From positions 1-23,987 of the forward strand of contig NZ_CAJKIS010000036.1 in the NCBI RefSeq assembly GCF_905200055.1: a DNA stretch of 23,987 bases, in the 5' to 3' direction. The stretch comes from an uncultured Fusobacterium sp. GTDB lineage: Bacteria > Fusobacteriota > Fusobacteriia > Fusobacteriales > Fusobacteriaceae. The position numbers were made by a program, and so were the translations under genes. The notes beneath the pieces were generated by a model, which saw nothing but the letters and a program-made list of their open reading frames with translations, searched no databases and was not told where the DNA came from. Each line of letters starts with the position of its first letter. Position 1 is the stretch's first letter. Of the stretch, positions 14,871 to 23,606 are shown in pieces.

Positions 14871-16145
14871 GAGAATTTTAAACTTTTTGCGGGGATTTTT
14901 ATTTTCTGTGTATCTTTTTATTTTATTCTTTTTGGGAAGCAACCAAAATCTTTAACTGCTATAATAGGTGGTAGTTTAATGGTATTGACTGGAATCTTAG
15001 ACCAAGAGGAAGCATTACATGCAGTAGGGAAAAACTTAGAGATTTTTCTATTGTTAATGGGGCTTATGATGGTAGTTGAGATAATGTCTGAAACTGGGAT
15101 TTTCCAATGGGCAGCAATAACAGTTGCTCAAAAAGCAAAGGGAGATCCAATAAAGGTTTTGATTATGCTTTCAATAGTAACAGCTATATGCTCAGCATTT
15201 TTAGATAATGTTACTACTATATTATTGATAGTTCCTATGACAGCACTGTTAGCTAGAAAACTAGAACTAGATCCGTTTCCATTTATTATAGTGCAAATTT
15301 TTGCTTGTAATATTGGAGGAACAGCTACAATGATAGGGGATCCACCAAACCTTATTATTGCAAGTATGGGAAAACTAGATTTTAACCATTTTATATTTAA
15401 CTTAACTCCATTAGTAGTTGTTAATATGGTAGTATTAATAATTACTGCAAAATTATTATTTAAGAAAAAAATGATTGTATCAAGAGAGTTAAGAGCAAGT
15501 ATAATGGATTTAGAGCCTAACAGAAGTATTAAAAACAAGACTCTTTTAATTCAATCTTGTTGTTTATTTGGATTGATTTTAATAGGATTCTTAACAAATA
15601 TGGTAACAAATATAGGACTAGCAATAATATCTATAATGGGATCAGTGTTATTACTTTCTTTAAGTAAGAAAAGTCCAGAGGAGATTTATAAAAAGGTAGA
15701 GTGGGAAACTTTATTCTTCTTTGGAGGGCTTTTTGTTCTTGTTGAAGGAGTAGATAAACTTGGAATTATATCTAAAATAGGAGAACTTTTAGTAGAATTT
15801 ACAGATGGAGATTTAGAACTAACAAGTTCTGTAGTAGTAGTACTATCAGCAATACTATCACCAATTTTAGGTTCTGTTCCTTATACACTTTCATTCTCTA
15901 AAATTATAGCAAGTATAGTTCCAGATTTTGTAGGAAATACAGATGTATTATGGTGGGCATTATCATTAGGAGCATGTTTAGGAGGAAATATGACAATGGT
16001 TGGAGCACCAGCAAATATAGTTGGAGTTTCAATAGCAGGAAAAGCTGATGTACATATAAGCTTTATGGATTTCTTTAAGTATGGAATATTGGTAGTGGCA
16101 GAATCAGTAATATTAAGTATAATTTATATTAATTTGAGATATTAA
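14868..16145 (+). CDS. ArsB/NhaD-type ion permease, copy 1
   Basis: A 425-residue inner-membrane transporter of the ion transporter superfamily (ArsB/NhaD/P-permease/CitM group), with about eleven to twelve hydrophobic segments in two repeated halves. Diagnostic stretches are AFLDNVTTILLIVPMTALL, NIGGTATMIGDPPNLIIASMG, WETLFFFGGLFVLVEGVDKLG and LGACLGGNMTMVGAPANIVG; the paired helical-hairpin motifs (GDPPN and GAPAN) form the substrate site in this fold. Substrate could be Na+/H+, arsenite or another anion and cannot be assigned. The start is GTG at 14868, seven bases after GGGGGAGG, and is complementary to an upstream leader segment. It is the first gene of a run that includes a paralogue at 17145 and an EIIA-CBS protein between them. 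Confidence 0.9.
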   Translation: MENFKLFAGIFIFCVSFYFILFGKQPKSLTAIIGGSLMVLTGILDQEEALHAVGKNLEIFLLLMGLMMVVEIMSETGIFQWAAITVAQKAKGDPIKVLIMLSIVTAICSAFLDNVTTILLIVPMTALLARKLELDPFPFIIVQIFACNIGGTATMIGDPPNLIIASMGKLDFNHFIFNLTPLVVVNMVVLIITAKLLFKKKMIVSRELRASIMDLEPNRSIKNKTLLIQSCCLFGLILIGFLTNMVTNIGLAIISIMGSVLLLSLSKKSPEEIYKKVEWETLFFFGGLFVLVEGVDKLGIISKIGELLVEFTDGDLELTSSVVVVLSAILSPILGSVPYTLSFSKIIASIVPDFVGNTDVLWWALSLGACLGGNMTMVGAPANIVGVSIAGKADVHISFMDFFKYGILVVAESVILSIIYINLRY

Positions 16146-16162
16146 ATTTAAAGGAGGAAAAT

Positions 16163-17092
16163 ATGAAATTTTCAAGTTATTTAGACCCACAATTTATATT
16201 TACAGACTTAAAGGGAACTACACCAGAAGAGATAATAAAAGAGATGGTAGGAAGAATAGCAGAAAAAGATAAAAAAGTTTCAGAATTTAAAGAGCAAATT
16301 ATATCATCTGTTATTAAAAGAGAAAGAGAAATATCTACTGGAATGGGAAATGGAATAGCTATTCCTCATGCTAGAATGGAAAAATTTGATGATTTTATAG
16401 TTTCAATTGGAGTTTTAGAAAATCCAATTGAAGTTGAAATTGCAGCAACTAACAAATTAGACGAAGTAAAATTAGTATTTTTAATTGTTTCAGATGTATT
16501 GAAAAATAAAAATATTTTAAAAGTGATGAGTGCTGTTTCAAGAATAGCTACAAAACATAAAGATCTTTTAGCTAAAATAAAAGAGGAAAAAAGAGCAGCT
16601 AAAATAGTTAGTTACATTCAAGAATCAAATATTGAAATTGACCATAGAATAACTGCTGAAGACGTTTTAAGTCCAGATATTAGACCAGCTCTTTTAACTA
16701 ATACTTTGGAAGAGATAGCAAAAAGACTTATCCTTGAACAAACAAGTGGATTACCAGTTGTAGATGAAAATGGATATTTCTTAGGAGAAATAACAGAGAG
16801 AGAGCTAATTGATTATGGAATGCCAGATTATCTTTCTCTAATGGGAGATTTAAACTTCCTTACAGTAGGAGAACCATTTGAAGAATATTTAGTAAATGAA
16901 TCTACTACTACAATAGAAAAACTATATAGAAAAGATGAGGATATAAAGATAGACAGAAAAACACCGATTATGGAAATCTGCTTTATCATGGTAAAAAAAG
17001 GAGTTACAAGACTATATGTTCTTGATGACGAAGGAAAATACTATGGAATGATAAAAAGATCGGATATAATTAAAAAAGTACTTCATATTTAA
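16163..17092 (+). CDS. PTS EIIA (fructose/Ntr type) fused to two CBS domains
   Basis: A soluble 309-residue regulatory protein. Residues about 5-150 are a PTS EIIA domain of the fructose/nitrogen type with the phosphorylation site GIAIPHAR (His69). Residues 164-220 and about 250-309 are a CBS pair (EDVLSPDIRPALLTNT, SGLPVVDENGYFLGEITEREL; KTPIMEICFIMVKKGVTRLYVLDDEGKYYGMIKRSDI), which usually binds adenine nucleotides. No EIIB or EIIC sugar permease is encoded beside it; it lies between two paralogous ArsB/NhaD-type permeases with 17 and 52 bases on either side and AAAGGAGG before its start. It is therefore likely to control these permeases by phosphorylation state and nucleotide level rather than transport sugar. 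Domains are certain; the role is inference. Confidence 0.92.
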   Translation: MKFSSYLDPQFIFTDLKGTTPEEIIKEMVGRIAEKDKKVSEFKEQIISSVIKREREISTGMGNGIAIPHARMEKFDDFIVSIGVLENPIEVEIAATNKLDEVKLVFLIVSDVLKNKNILKVMSAVSRIATKHKDLLAKIKEEKRAAKIVSYIQESNIEIDHRITAEDVLSPDIRPALLTNTLEEIAKRLILEQTSGLPVVDENGYFLGEITERELIDYGMPDYLSLMGDLNFLTVGEPFEEYLVNESTTTIEKLYRKDEDIKIDRKTPIMEICFIMVKKGVTRLYVLDDEGKYYGMIKRSDIIKKVLHI

Positions 17093-17144
17093 ACTTTTTT
17101 AATCTTTGGGAAAGGATTTAGATTAAATAAGGAGGAAAAAAATT

Positions 17145-18425
17145 ATGATATATATGGCAGTGGGAATAGCTATATTTTTTATCGTGTTTTATTTGATGAT
17201 AACTGAAAAAGTACCTGGACCATGGGCAACAATGATAGGTGGACTTATAATGGCTCTTGTGGGAATTATTAATGAGGAAGATGCTTTAGAGGCGATTTCA
17301 GAGAGATTGGAAATTCTATTTCTTTTAATAGGAATGATGATAATAGTTCATTTAGTTTCAGAAACAGGGGTTTTCCAATGGTTTGCAATTAAGGTAGCAC
17401 AGTTGGTAAGAGGAGAGCCTTTTAGATTGGTAGTTTTATTGGCAATAGTGACAGCACTATGCTCAGCATTTCTTGATAATGTAACTACTATTTTATTAAT
17501 GGCACCAGTATCAATTTTGTTGGCAAAACAGTTAAGACTTGATCCTTTTCCATTTATAATAACAGAAGTAATGTCTGCAAATATAGGAGGACTAGCAACT
17601 TTAATAGGTGACCCTACACAACTTATTATAGGAGCTGAAGGAAACTTAGGATTTAATGAATTTTTGCTTAATACTGCTCCAGTAGCCGTATTATCAATGA
17701 TTTTATTAATAACAAATGTATATCTTATCTATGGTAAAAATATGAAGGTATCTAATGAATTAAAAGCTAGAGTAATGGAATTAGATTCTTCAAGAAGTTT
17801 GAAAGATCCGATATTATTAAAACAAGCAGCAGTAATATTTGCTTTAGTGTTAATTGGATTTATATTAAATAACTTTATAAATAAAGGTTTAGCAATTATA
17901 TCTCTATCAGGTGCGATATTCCTTGTAGTTATAACAAAGAGAAAACCTAAAGAGATATTTGAAAATGTAGAATGGGAAACACTATTCTTCTTTATAGGTC
18001 TATTTATGATGATTAGAGGAATTGAAAACTTAAATATTATAAATATAGTTGGAGATAAACTTATTAAAATAACTTCAGGTAAATTTGACATGGCTGTTTT
18101 TGCAGTAACATGGTTATCTGCAGGATTTACTTCAATTATAGGAAATGTTGCTAACGCAGCAACAATTTCTAAAATTTTAGGTGTTATGATTCCTACATTT
18201 GAAAAGATAGGAGAGACAAAGGCTTTTTGGTGGGCACTATCTTTTGGATCATGTCTAGGAGGAAATATAACAATGCTAGGATCAGCTACTAACGTAGTTG
18301 CTGTAGGAGCAGCTGCAAAAGCTGGTTGTAAAATAGACTTTTTTAAATTCTTTAAATTTGGTGGGCTTATAGCTTTTCAAACTTTAATTTTAGCAAGTGT
18401 ATATCTTTATGTAAGATATATGTAA
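17145..18425 (+). CDS. ArsB/NhaD-type ion permease, copy 2
   Basis: A 426-residue paralogue of the 14868 gene, aligning along its whole length with the same membrane layout: SAFLDNVTTILLMAP, NIGGLATLIGDPTQLIIGAEG, WETLFFFIGLFMMIRGIENL and SFGSCLGGNITMLGSATNVVA. The substrate-site motifs differ from copy 1: GDPTQ in place of GDPPN and GSATN in place of GAPAN, and FFFIGLFMMIRG in place of FFFGGLFVLVEG, so the two probably differ in substrate or coupling ion, or work as a heterodimer. AGGAGG nine to ten bases before the ATG supports the start. birA follows after 11 bases. Confidence 0.9.
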   Translation: MIYMAVGIAIFFIVFYLMITEKVPGPWATMIGGLIMALVGIINEEDALEAISERLEILFLLIGMMIIVHLVSETGVFQWFAIKVAQLVRGEPFRLVVLLAIVTALCSAFLDNVTTILLMAPVSILLAKQLRLDPFPFIITEVMSANIGGLATLIGDPTQLIIGAEGNLGFNEFLLNTAPVAVLSMILLITNVYLIYGKNMKVSNELKARVMELDSSRSLKDPILLKQAAVIFALVLIGFILNNFINKGLAIISLSGAIFLVVITKRKPKEIFENVEWETLFFFIGLFMMIRGIENLNIINIVGDKLIKITSGKFDMAVFAVTWLSAGFTSIIGNVANAATISKILGVMIPTFEKIGETKAFWWALSFGSCLGGNITMLGSATNVVAVGAAAKAGCKIDFFKFFKFGGLIAFQTLILASVYLYVRYM

Positions 18426-18436
18426 TGAGGTGACAA

Positions 18437-19144
18437 ATGAGGATATTTAGATTTTCAGAGATTGACTCTACAAGTGATTTTTTAAAGAGAAAAGATGATA
18501 AAAGAGATTATGACTTAGCAATAGCTGAAACTCAAACTCATGGGAGAGGGAGAAGAGGCAATAACTGGGTATCACAAAAGGGAATGGCTCTTTTTAGTTT
18601 TCTATTAAAAGTAGAGGAAGATGTCTCAATAGAAGAGTATTCTAAATTACCTCTAGTTACTGGAATAGCTGTTTTAAATGGTTTGAAAAGAATTGAAAAT
18701 TTAGATTTTAAATTTAAGTGGACAAATGATATATATCTTGAAGATAAAAAAATATGTGGAATTTTAGTTGAAAAAATCCAAGATTTTTTTGTTATAGGTA
18801 TAGGAATTAATATAAATAATTCACTAGAGGGAGCAGTAGCAGATATTGCTACTGCTCTCACTATATCCACAGGAAAAAAATATATAGTTGAAGATGTTAT
18901 TTTTACTGTATTAGATGAATTTAAAAAGCAGTATAAGAGATTTTTATGTGGAGAGTGGAATTTTATTTTAGAAGAGATAAACAACAAAAATTATCTTAAA
19001 AACAGAGAGATAACTTTAGTTGGTAATAATTGGGAAATTAAAGGAATAGCTGGAGATATAGCCAGTGATGGAAGATTGGAAATAGTGACAGAAAAAGAAA
19101 AAATGTTTGCTAATATTGGAGAGATACATATAAAGAGGGACTAA
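18437..19144 (+). CDS. birA: Biotin--[acetyl-CoA-carboxylase] ligase (BirA, catalytic type)
   Basis: A cytoplasmic enzyme that makes biotinyl-AMP and transfers biotin to carrier proteins, such as the acetyl-CoA carboxylase subunit or the Na+-pumping decarboxylases common in fusobacteria. At 235 residues, it lacks the N-terminal DNA-binding domain of bifunctional BirA, so it should not act as a repressor. Visible motifs are STSDFLK, GRGRRGNNWVS (residues 36-46, the biotinyl-AMP loop), KWTNDIYLEDKKICGILVE (94-112) with the conserved lysine, and IGIGININN. GAGGTGA precedes the ATG. One base separates it from the potassium channel gene. Confidence 0.93.
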   Translation: MRIFRFSEIDSTSDFLKRKDDKRDYDLAIAETQTHGRGRRGNNWVSQKGMALFSFLLKVEEDVSIEEYSKLPLVTGIAVLNGLKRIENLDFKFKWTNDIYLEDKKICGILVEKIQDFFVIGIGININNSLEGAVADIATALTISTGKKYIVEDVIFTVLDEFKKQYKRFLCGEWNFILEEINNKNYLKNREITLVGNNWEIKGIAGDIASDGRLEIVTEKEKMFANIGEIHIKRD

Positions 19145-19145
19145 A

Positions 19146-20060
19146 ATGAAATTAAAAAATCTAAAAGAGATGATATTTCGACTTTTAAGAAACGATTTAG
19201 ATTTGGGATATTTAGTAGATATTATCCGAGATAATCTCAGTATAAGATTAAAATTAAAAATGATAATTTCAGAGTTGAAAAAAAGTGAAAACTATGATTT
19301 TATAGTGTTTTTAACTAAGATAACAGGAGTAATATCAGTAGTGTTGCCAATAGTTTTTCAACTTTTTAGTTTAAAAACAATAAATATATTTAAACTAAAT
19401 TATCAAACTTTTAAGCAGATACCAATATTATTTATAAGTATTTTTCCTATAATAGTAATAGCTAGAAAAAATTTGATTTTTAAAGATGGAGTTTTAAAAG
19501 CACTTTTACTTATAGTTTACTATATTATATTTATGCCAATAACTATAATTATTTTTGGGTTAGATATAGAACGTATAGGTGGAGTGAGTTATGAAGAACT
19601 ATATGTTTTAGTTTATATAGTAAATATATTTTTGCTTTTTACTAGCCATGTAGTTTTGATAAAATATTGTGTAACAGATATAATTTTAAATAGAAGAAAG
19701 GTAAAAAGTAGTGATATTGTAATTACTCTTTTAACATATATAACATTAGGAATAAGCTTTGGGGCACTGTATTCAGTTATAAATATATGTTATGATGGAC
19801 AGGCATTTCATGGAATGGAAAATGTAAATACAACTTTGTATTTCTATTTTAAACATATCTATTTTAGCTTTGTTACTTTAACAACTTTAGGTTATGGAGA
19901 TATTTATCCATTAACTTTTTGGGGAGAATTTTTTGTAATTATTGAATCTTTAACAGGAATATTTTTATTAAATTTTTCTTTAGGAATAACATTGAGTTCA
20001 GGGATATTAAATTCTCGTAAAAATGATTCTCAAGAGGATAAAAAGGAAATAGGAGATTGA
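19146..20060 (+). CDS. Potassium channel family protein (two-pore-helix type)
   Basis: A 304-residue membrane protein with a cytoplasmic-looking N-terminus (about 50 residues) and about six hydrophobic segments. The last pair flanks a pore loop FSFVTLTTLGYGDIYPLTFWG; TTLGYGD (residues 246-252) is the K+ selectivity filter. No S4-type arginine ladder, RCK or cyclic-nucleotide domain is seen, so how it is gated is unknown. Its stop TGA shares one base with the mnmA ATG, so both belong to the birA/permease operon. Association with two ion permeases suggests a common role in ion or osmotic balance, but that is inference. Confidence 0.87.
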   Translation: MKLKNLKEMIFRLLRNDLDLGYLVDIIRDNLSIRLKLKMIISELKKSENYDFIVFLTKITGVISVVLPIVFQLFSLKTINIFKLNYQTFKQIPILFISIFPIIVIARKNLIFKDGVLKALLLIVYYIIFMPITIIIFGLDIERIGGVSYEELYVLVYIVNIFLLFTSHVVLIKYCVTDIILNRRKVKSSDIVITLLTYITLGISFGALYSVINICYDGQAFHGMENVNTTLYFYFKHIYFSFVTLTTLGYGDIYPLTFWGEFFVIIESLTGIFLLNFSLGITLSSGILNSRKNDSQEDKKEIGD

Positions 20061-21106
20061 TGAGAGATAAAAAGAAAATTGTAATAGGGATGAGTGGAGG
20101 AGTAGATTCCTCAGTAGCTGCTTATCTTTTAAAAAGCGAAGGATATGAAGTTATTGGCGTTACCCTTGATCATAATGAGGAAAAAAGTTTAAAATTGGAG
20201 ATAGCAGGAGCTAAAGAGATATGTGATTTTTTAGGAATAAAACATATTGTTGTAGATATTCAAGAGCTATTTAGAAAAGAGGTAATAGAAAACTTTTTAG
20301 ATGGGTATTCTAATGGAATTACCCCTTCACCATGTGTAATATGTGATGAAAGGGTAAAATTGAAAACTCTTTTTAAAATAGCAGATGAGGAGAATGCTGA
20401 ATATGTAGCAACAGGTCATTACTGCTCTGTGGAGTATCTAGATGAATTTGAAAGTTATCTATTAAAAGTATCAATTAATAAGAGAAAAGATCAGAGCTAT
20501 ATGTTGTATAGATTGGATAGAGATAAAATTGAGAGATTAAAATTTCCTCTATATAACTATGAAAAAATTGAAATTAGAGAGATAGCTAAAAATATAGGAT
20601 TAAAAGTCCATGATAAAGGGGACAGTCAAGGGATTTGCTTCGCTAAAAATGGATATATAAATTTCTTGAGAGAAAATCTTGGAGATAAGATAAAAAAAGG
20701 TAAATTTTTGAATAAAGATGGCAAAGTTTTAGGAGAGCATGAAGGGTATCAACTTTATACAATAGGTCAAAGAAGAGGGTTAGGCTTAAAATTACCTAAA
20801 CCACACTTTATTGTAAATATAAAAAAAGAGAGTAATGAGATAATTTTAGGAGATTATGAAGAGTTATATAAAAAAGAGGTTAAATTATTAGAGTTTAAAT
20901 CTCCAGTTGAATTAGATAAATTAATAGGAAAAAAATTAGTAGGAAGACCAAGATTTTCAAGTTTTGGTGATTTAGGAGAGATAAAAATCAGAGATAATGA
21001 GGTATTTTTTGAATTTCATGAAAGTACACCACAATTAGCACCTGGACAACATTTAGTTTTATATTATGAAGATTTTGTTTTAGGTGGAGGGATTATCAAA
21101 ACTTGA
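20060..21106 (+). CDS. mnmA: tRNA 2-thiouridine(34) synthase MnmA
   Basis: The enzyme adenylates and thiolates uridine 34 of the tRNAs for Lys, Glu and Gln. The 348-residue protein has the PP-loop IGMSGGVDSSVAAYLL (residues 9-24), the catalytic cysteine in SPCVICDERVK (Cys92), the family's ATGHYC and DQSYMLYRL segments, and the second active-site cysteine in DSQGICFA (Cys193), followed by the C-terminal beta-barrel region (YTIGQRRGLGLKLP). The frame opens to a TTG at 20057, but AGGAG lies only one base before that TTG and four bases before the ATG at 20060, so the ATG is preferred. The start overlaps the preceding stop by one base. Confidence 0.94.
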   Translation: MRDKKKIVIGMSGGVDSSVAAYLLKSEGYEVIGVTLDHNEEKSLKLEIAGAKEICDFLGIKHIVVDIQELFRKEVIENFLDGYSNGITPSPCVICDERVKLKTLFKIADEENAEYVATGHYCSVEYLDEFESYLLKVSINKRKDQSYMLYRLDRDKIERLKFPLYNYEKIEIREIAKNIGLKVHDKGDSQGICFAKNGYINFLRENLGDKIKKGKFLNKDGKVLGEHEGYQLYTIGQRRGLGLKLPKPHFIVNIKKESNEIILGDYEELYKKEVKLLEFKSPVELDKLIGKKLVGRPRFSSFGDLGEIKIRDNEVFFEFHESTPQLAPGQHLVLYYEDFVLGGGIIKT

Positions 21107-21131
21107 CAAGTTTTATTAAAAGGGATATAGT
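21103..21131 (+). promoter_or_regulatory. Promoter of the EIIB gene
   Basis: TTGACA (21103-21108) and TATAGT (21126-21131) are spaced by exactly 17 bases. The -35 box overlaps the stop codon of mnmA, so the next gene is likely transcribed on its own in addition to read-through. Confidence 0.75.
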
Positions 21132-21168
21132 ATAATTAATATAAAAAAGTAAAATTTTGGAGGAGAAT

Positions 21169-21552
21169 ATGGAATCTGCCAAGGGGCTGTATATTGTAAT
21201 AGGAATAATTATTTTAGTTGTTATTTTTGTAATTGTAAGAAAATATAGTTTAATTGCAAAATTAAAGAGAGTAAATTGTATAGACTTGGATAAAGTTGAA
21301 GATAAGAAACTTTTGGGAATAGGAAAACTTTATATAAAAGCTTTAGGTGGAGAAAAGAATATAGTCAGTGTAGATACTTGCTTGACTAGAATAAGAGTTG
21401 TTGTTAAAAATGGTAATCTAATTGATGAAAAGAGAATAGCAGTTTTAGGAGCTAAAAAAGTTATTAGATTAACAAATGAAAAGTTGCATATAGTAGTTGG
21501 ATTAAAAGCTGAAAAGTTAGAAAAAGCTATTAATGAAATTAGAGAAAAGTAA
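21169..21552 (+). CDS. Membrane-anchored orphan PTS EIIB-like protein
   Basis: A 127-residue protein with one N-terminal membrane segment (residues about 6-26), a short basic linker and a PTS EIIB domain of the glucose/N-acetylglucosamine family (about 47-127). The phosphocysteine motif is intact: VDTCLTRIRVVV with Cys71, followed by LGAKKVIRL. EIIB normally passes phosphate from EIIA to sugar during transport, but no EIIC gene is present, and here the domain is tethered alone. It may serve as a sensor or phosphate acceptor rather than a transporter part. The frame opens to a TTG at 21157, but GGAGG at 21159-21163 is five bases before the ATG at 21169, which is clearly the start. It is a single gene between its own promoter and terminator. 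Confidence 0.87.
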   Translation: MESAKGLYIVIGIIILVVIFVIVRKYSLIAKLKRVNCIDLDKVEDKKLLGIGKLYIKALGGEKNIVSVDTCLTRIRVVVKNGNLIDEKRIAVLGAKKVIRLTNEKLHIVVGLKAEKLEKAINEIREK

Positions 21553-21575
21553 GTTTTAAAATATTGAAAATTTTT

Positions 21576-21623
21576 AGAGTTGTGGTAAATTGGTGAATCG
21601 ATCAATTTCTTCAACTCTTTTTT
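21576..21623 (+). terminator. Terminator of the EIIB gene
   Basis: AGAGTTG (21576-21582) pairs with CAACTCT (21612-21618), with an inner stem AAATTG/CAATTT (21587-21592 with 21603-21608), followed by six T residues. Confidence 0.88.
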
Positions 21624-21950
21624 ATTATAGTTTAAAATTTTTTAATTAGATGTATGTATTTTATATAAACGATTTAAACTTATATTTGACGTATAAAAAA
21701 ATATTATTTTTCTACTTAAAGTTTGAAAAAATAATGTTAAATTTAAAATATTTTTTAAATTCTTGTTATTTTAACTAAATATTTTTCAAAAATAAAGGTA
21801 GTTTTAAAAATAAAAAGTTGATTTTTTTAAGAAAACATGTTAATATTGTTTTATAAATTTTATGTCTTGAAACAGTATTAAAAATATTAAAAAAAAACTA
21901 AATAACTGTTTTTACGACTAAAAACGAAAAAAGTAAAGGAGAAAGATGGA
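21624..21950 (+). other. AT-rich gene-free leader of the AbgT gene
   Basis: About 330 bases of almost pure A and T, with no open frame of note. Just before the ribosome binding site, GTTTTTA (21908-21914) and TAAAAAC (21919-21925) form a perfect 7-bp hairpin with loop CGAC. The ribosome binding site AAAGGAG is at 21935-21941. No promoter could be chosen with confidence among many TATAAT-like sequences. The rest holds nothing I can name. Confidence 0.5.
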
Positions 21951-23561
21951 ATGGAACAAAATTTACAAGCTAAAAAAATAAGTAGATTAGATAAGTTTCT
22001 TAACTTTGTTGAAGTTGCAGGAAACAAGTTACCACATCCAGTAGCAATGTTCTTTGGATTCTTTGTGATAACAATTATCTTTTCTTTTATCCTATCTAAA
22101 ATGGGAGTATCAGTAACTTATTCTGAGATTTCAAAAACTACAGGAGAAGTAGTTAGAAAAACTACAACAGTTCAAAATTTATTAACTTCTTCTGGTATCA
22201 GAGGAATATTTACATCAGCAGTTAAAAACTTTACTGGGCATGCTGCTTTAGGATCAATAGTTGTAGCAATGCTTGGAGTTGGACTTGCAGATGGAACTGG
22301 ATTATTAAGTTCATTAATTAAAAAATTAGTATTATCTACTCCAAAGGTTTTAGTATCAGCAATAGTTGTATTTGCAGGGGTTATGTCAAATATAGCTTCA
22401 GATGCTGGGTATGTTGTACTTATTCCATTAGGGGCAGTAATATTTGCATCTTTTGGTAGACATCCGTTAGCAGGAATAGCAGCAGCATTTGCAGGAGTAT
22501 CTGGAGGATTCTCAGCTAACTTATTAATAGGAACAACAGATCCTCTACTTGGAGGAATTAGTACTTCAGCAGCTCAAATTGTATTACCAGGATATTCAGT
22601 AGATGCAACAGCAAACTATTTCTTTATGTTTGCATCAACATTCTTAATTACAATAATAGGAGCATGGCTTACTGACAAAGTAGTTGAGCCAAGACTAGGA
22701 GAGTATACAGGACCAAAATTAGAAGTAGATGCTAACTCAGAATTGACAGCTCAAGAAAGAAAAGGATTAAGAGTATCTCTTTTATCTATAATAATATTTG
22801 TAATAGTAATTCTATTTATGGTGTTACCTGAAAATGCTATTTTTAAATTAACAGAAAAAGAGATAGCAGAATTTGTTAAAGCTAACCACAGACAACCAGG
22901 AACAATGGAACTTTTAAAACCTTTCTTTGGACAATCAATAGTATTTGTTTTAATGTTAGCATTTTTTATACCTGGATTATGTTATGGAGTTACAGCAGGA
23001 ACTGTTAAATCTCATAAAGATGTAATAAAAGCTTTAGTAAAAGCAATGTCTTCTTGTGGACAAGTATTTGTTATTATCTTTATATCAGCTCAGTTCGTAT
23101 ATGTATTTACAAAATCAAATATTGGAATTGTAATAGCTGTAAACTTAGCAAATATTTTAAAAGATATGGGAATCACAGGGGTCGCAGCAGCAGTTGGATT
23201 GATTTTCTTAACGGCTTTTGTAAACCTATTTATTGGAGGAGCTTCATCAAAATGGTTGATGCTTTCGCCAGTATTTATACCGATGTTTGTTGAGTTAGGA
23301 CTTACACCAGAGTATACACAATTAGCATATAGAATTGGAGATTCAACAACAAATATCATTTCTCCATTGATGTCTTACTTCCCAATCATAGTAGGATTTG
23401 CTGCTAAATACTCTAAAAATGAAGAGGATATGGGAATGGGAACTATTATTGCAATGATGTTACCATACTCAATGGCATTCCTATTTGCTTGGACAGGATT
23501 ATTCTTAATTTGGACTTTCTTAGGACTTCCTATTGGACCAGGAGTAAAAATGTTTATGTAA
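21951..23561 (+). CDS. AbgT family transporter
   Basis: A 536-residue inner-membrane protein of the AbgT family, whose members import p-aminobenzoyl-glutamate or export folate-related compounds and sulfonamides. The N-terminal signature FVEVAGNKLPHPVAMFFGFF is typical, and later segments match the family: MSNIASDAGYVVLIPLGAVIF, GVSGGFSANLLIGTTDPLLGGI, FIGGASSKWLMLSPVFIPMFVELGLTPEYTQLAYRIGDS and PLMSYFPIIVGFA. The length agrees with characterised members. AAAGGAG lies about ten bases before the ATG; another ATG at 21946 is out of frame. It is a single gene with a strong terminator. In fusobacteria, this family may carry other peptide-like substrates, so the real cargo is unknown. Confidence 0.94.
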   Translation: MEQNLQAKKISRLDKFLNFVEVAGNKLPHPVAMFFGFFVITIIFSFILSKMGVSVTYSEISKTTGEVVRKTTTVQNLLTSSGIRGIFTSAVKNFTGHAALGSIVVAMLGVGLADGTGLLSSLIKKLVLSTPKVLVSAIVVFAGVMSNIASDAGYVVLIPLGAVIFASFGRHPLAGIAAAFAGVSGGFSANLLIGTTDPLLGGISTSAAQIVLPGYSVDATANYFFMFASTFLITIIGAWLTDKVVEPRLGEYTGPKLEVDANSELTAQERKGLRVSLLSIIIFVIVILFMVLPENAIFKLTEKEIAEFVKANHRQPGTMELLKPFFGQSIVFVLMLAFFIPGLCYGVTAGTVKSHKDVIKALVKAMSSCGQVFVIIFISAQFVYVFTKSNIGIVIAVNLANILKDMGITGVAAAVGLIFLTAFVNLFIGGASSKWLMLSPVFIPMFVELGLTPEYTQLAYRIGDSTTNIISPLMSYFPIIVGFAAKYSKNEEDMGMGTIIAMMLPYSMAFLFAWTGLFLIWTFLGLPIGPGVKMFM

Positions 23562-23563
23562 TA

Positions 23564-23605
23564 AAAAAAGCTTAGTAGATCATTATTGATTTGCTAAGCT
23601 TTTTT
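23564..23605 (+). terminator. Terminator of the AbgT gene
   Basis: AAAAAAGCTTAG (23564-23575) pairs perfectly over 12 bp with CTAAGCTTTTTT (23594-23605), with an inner ATCA/TGAT dyad. The A and T runs make it able to work in both directions. Confidence 0.93.
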
Positions 23606-23606
23606 C

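Noticed and set aside
15128..15538. A 136-codon open frame antisense to the first permease
   Set aside because: It lies fully inside a well-conserved transporter gene, has no ribosome binding site of its own and a composition explained by the complementary strand.
18538..18987. A 149-codon open frame antisense to birA
   Set aside because: The sense strand carries all BirA motifs; the antisense product has no recognisable feature.
21103..21136. TATAAT at 21131-21136 as the -10 box of the EIIB gene
   Set aside because: Its spacing to TTGACA is 22 bases; TATAGT at 21126-21131 gives exactly 17.
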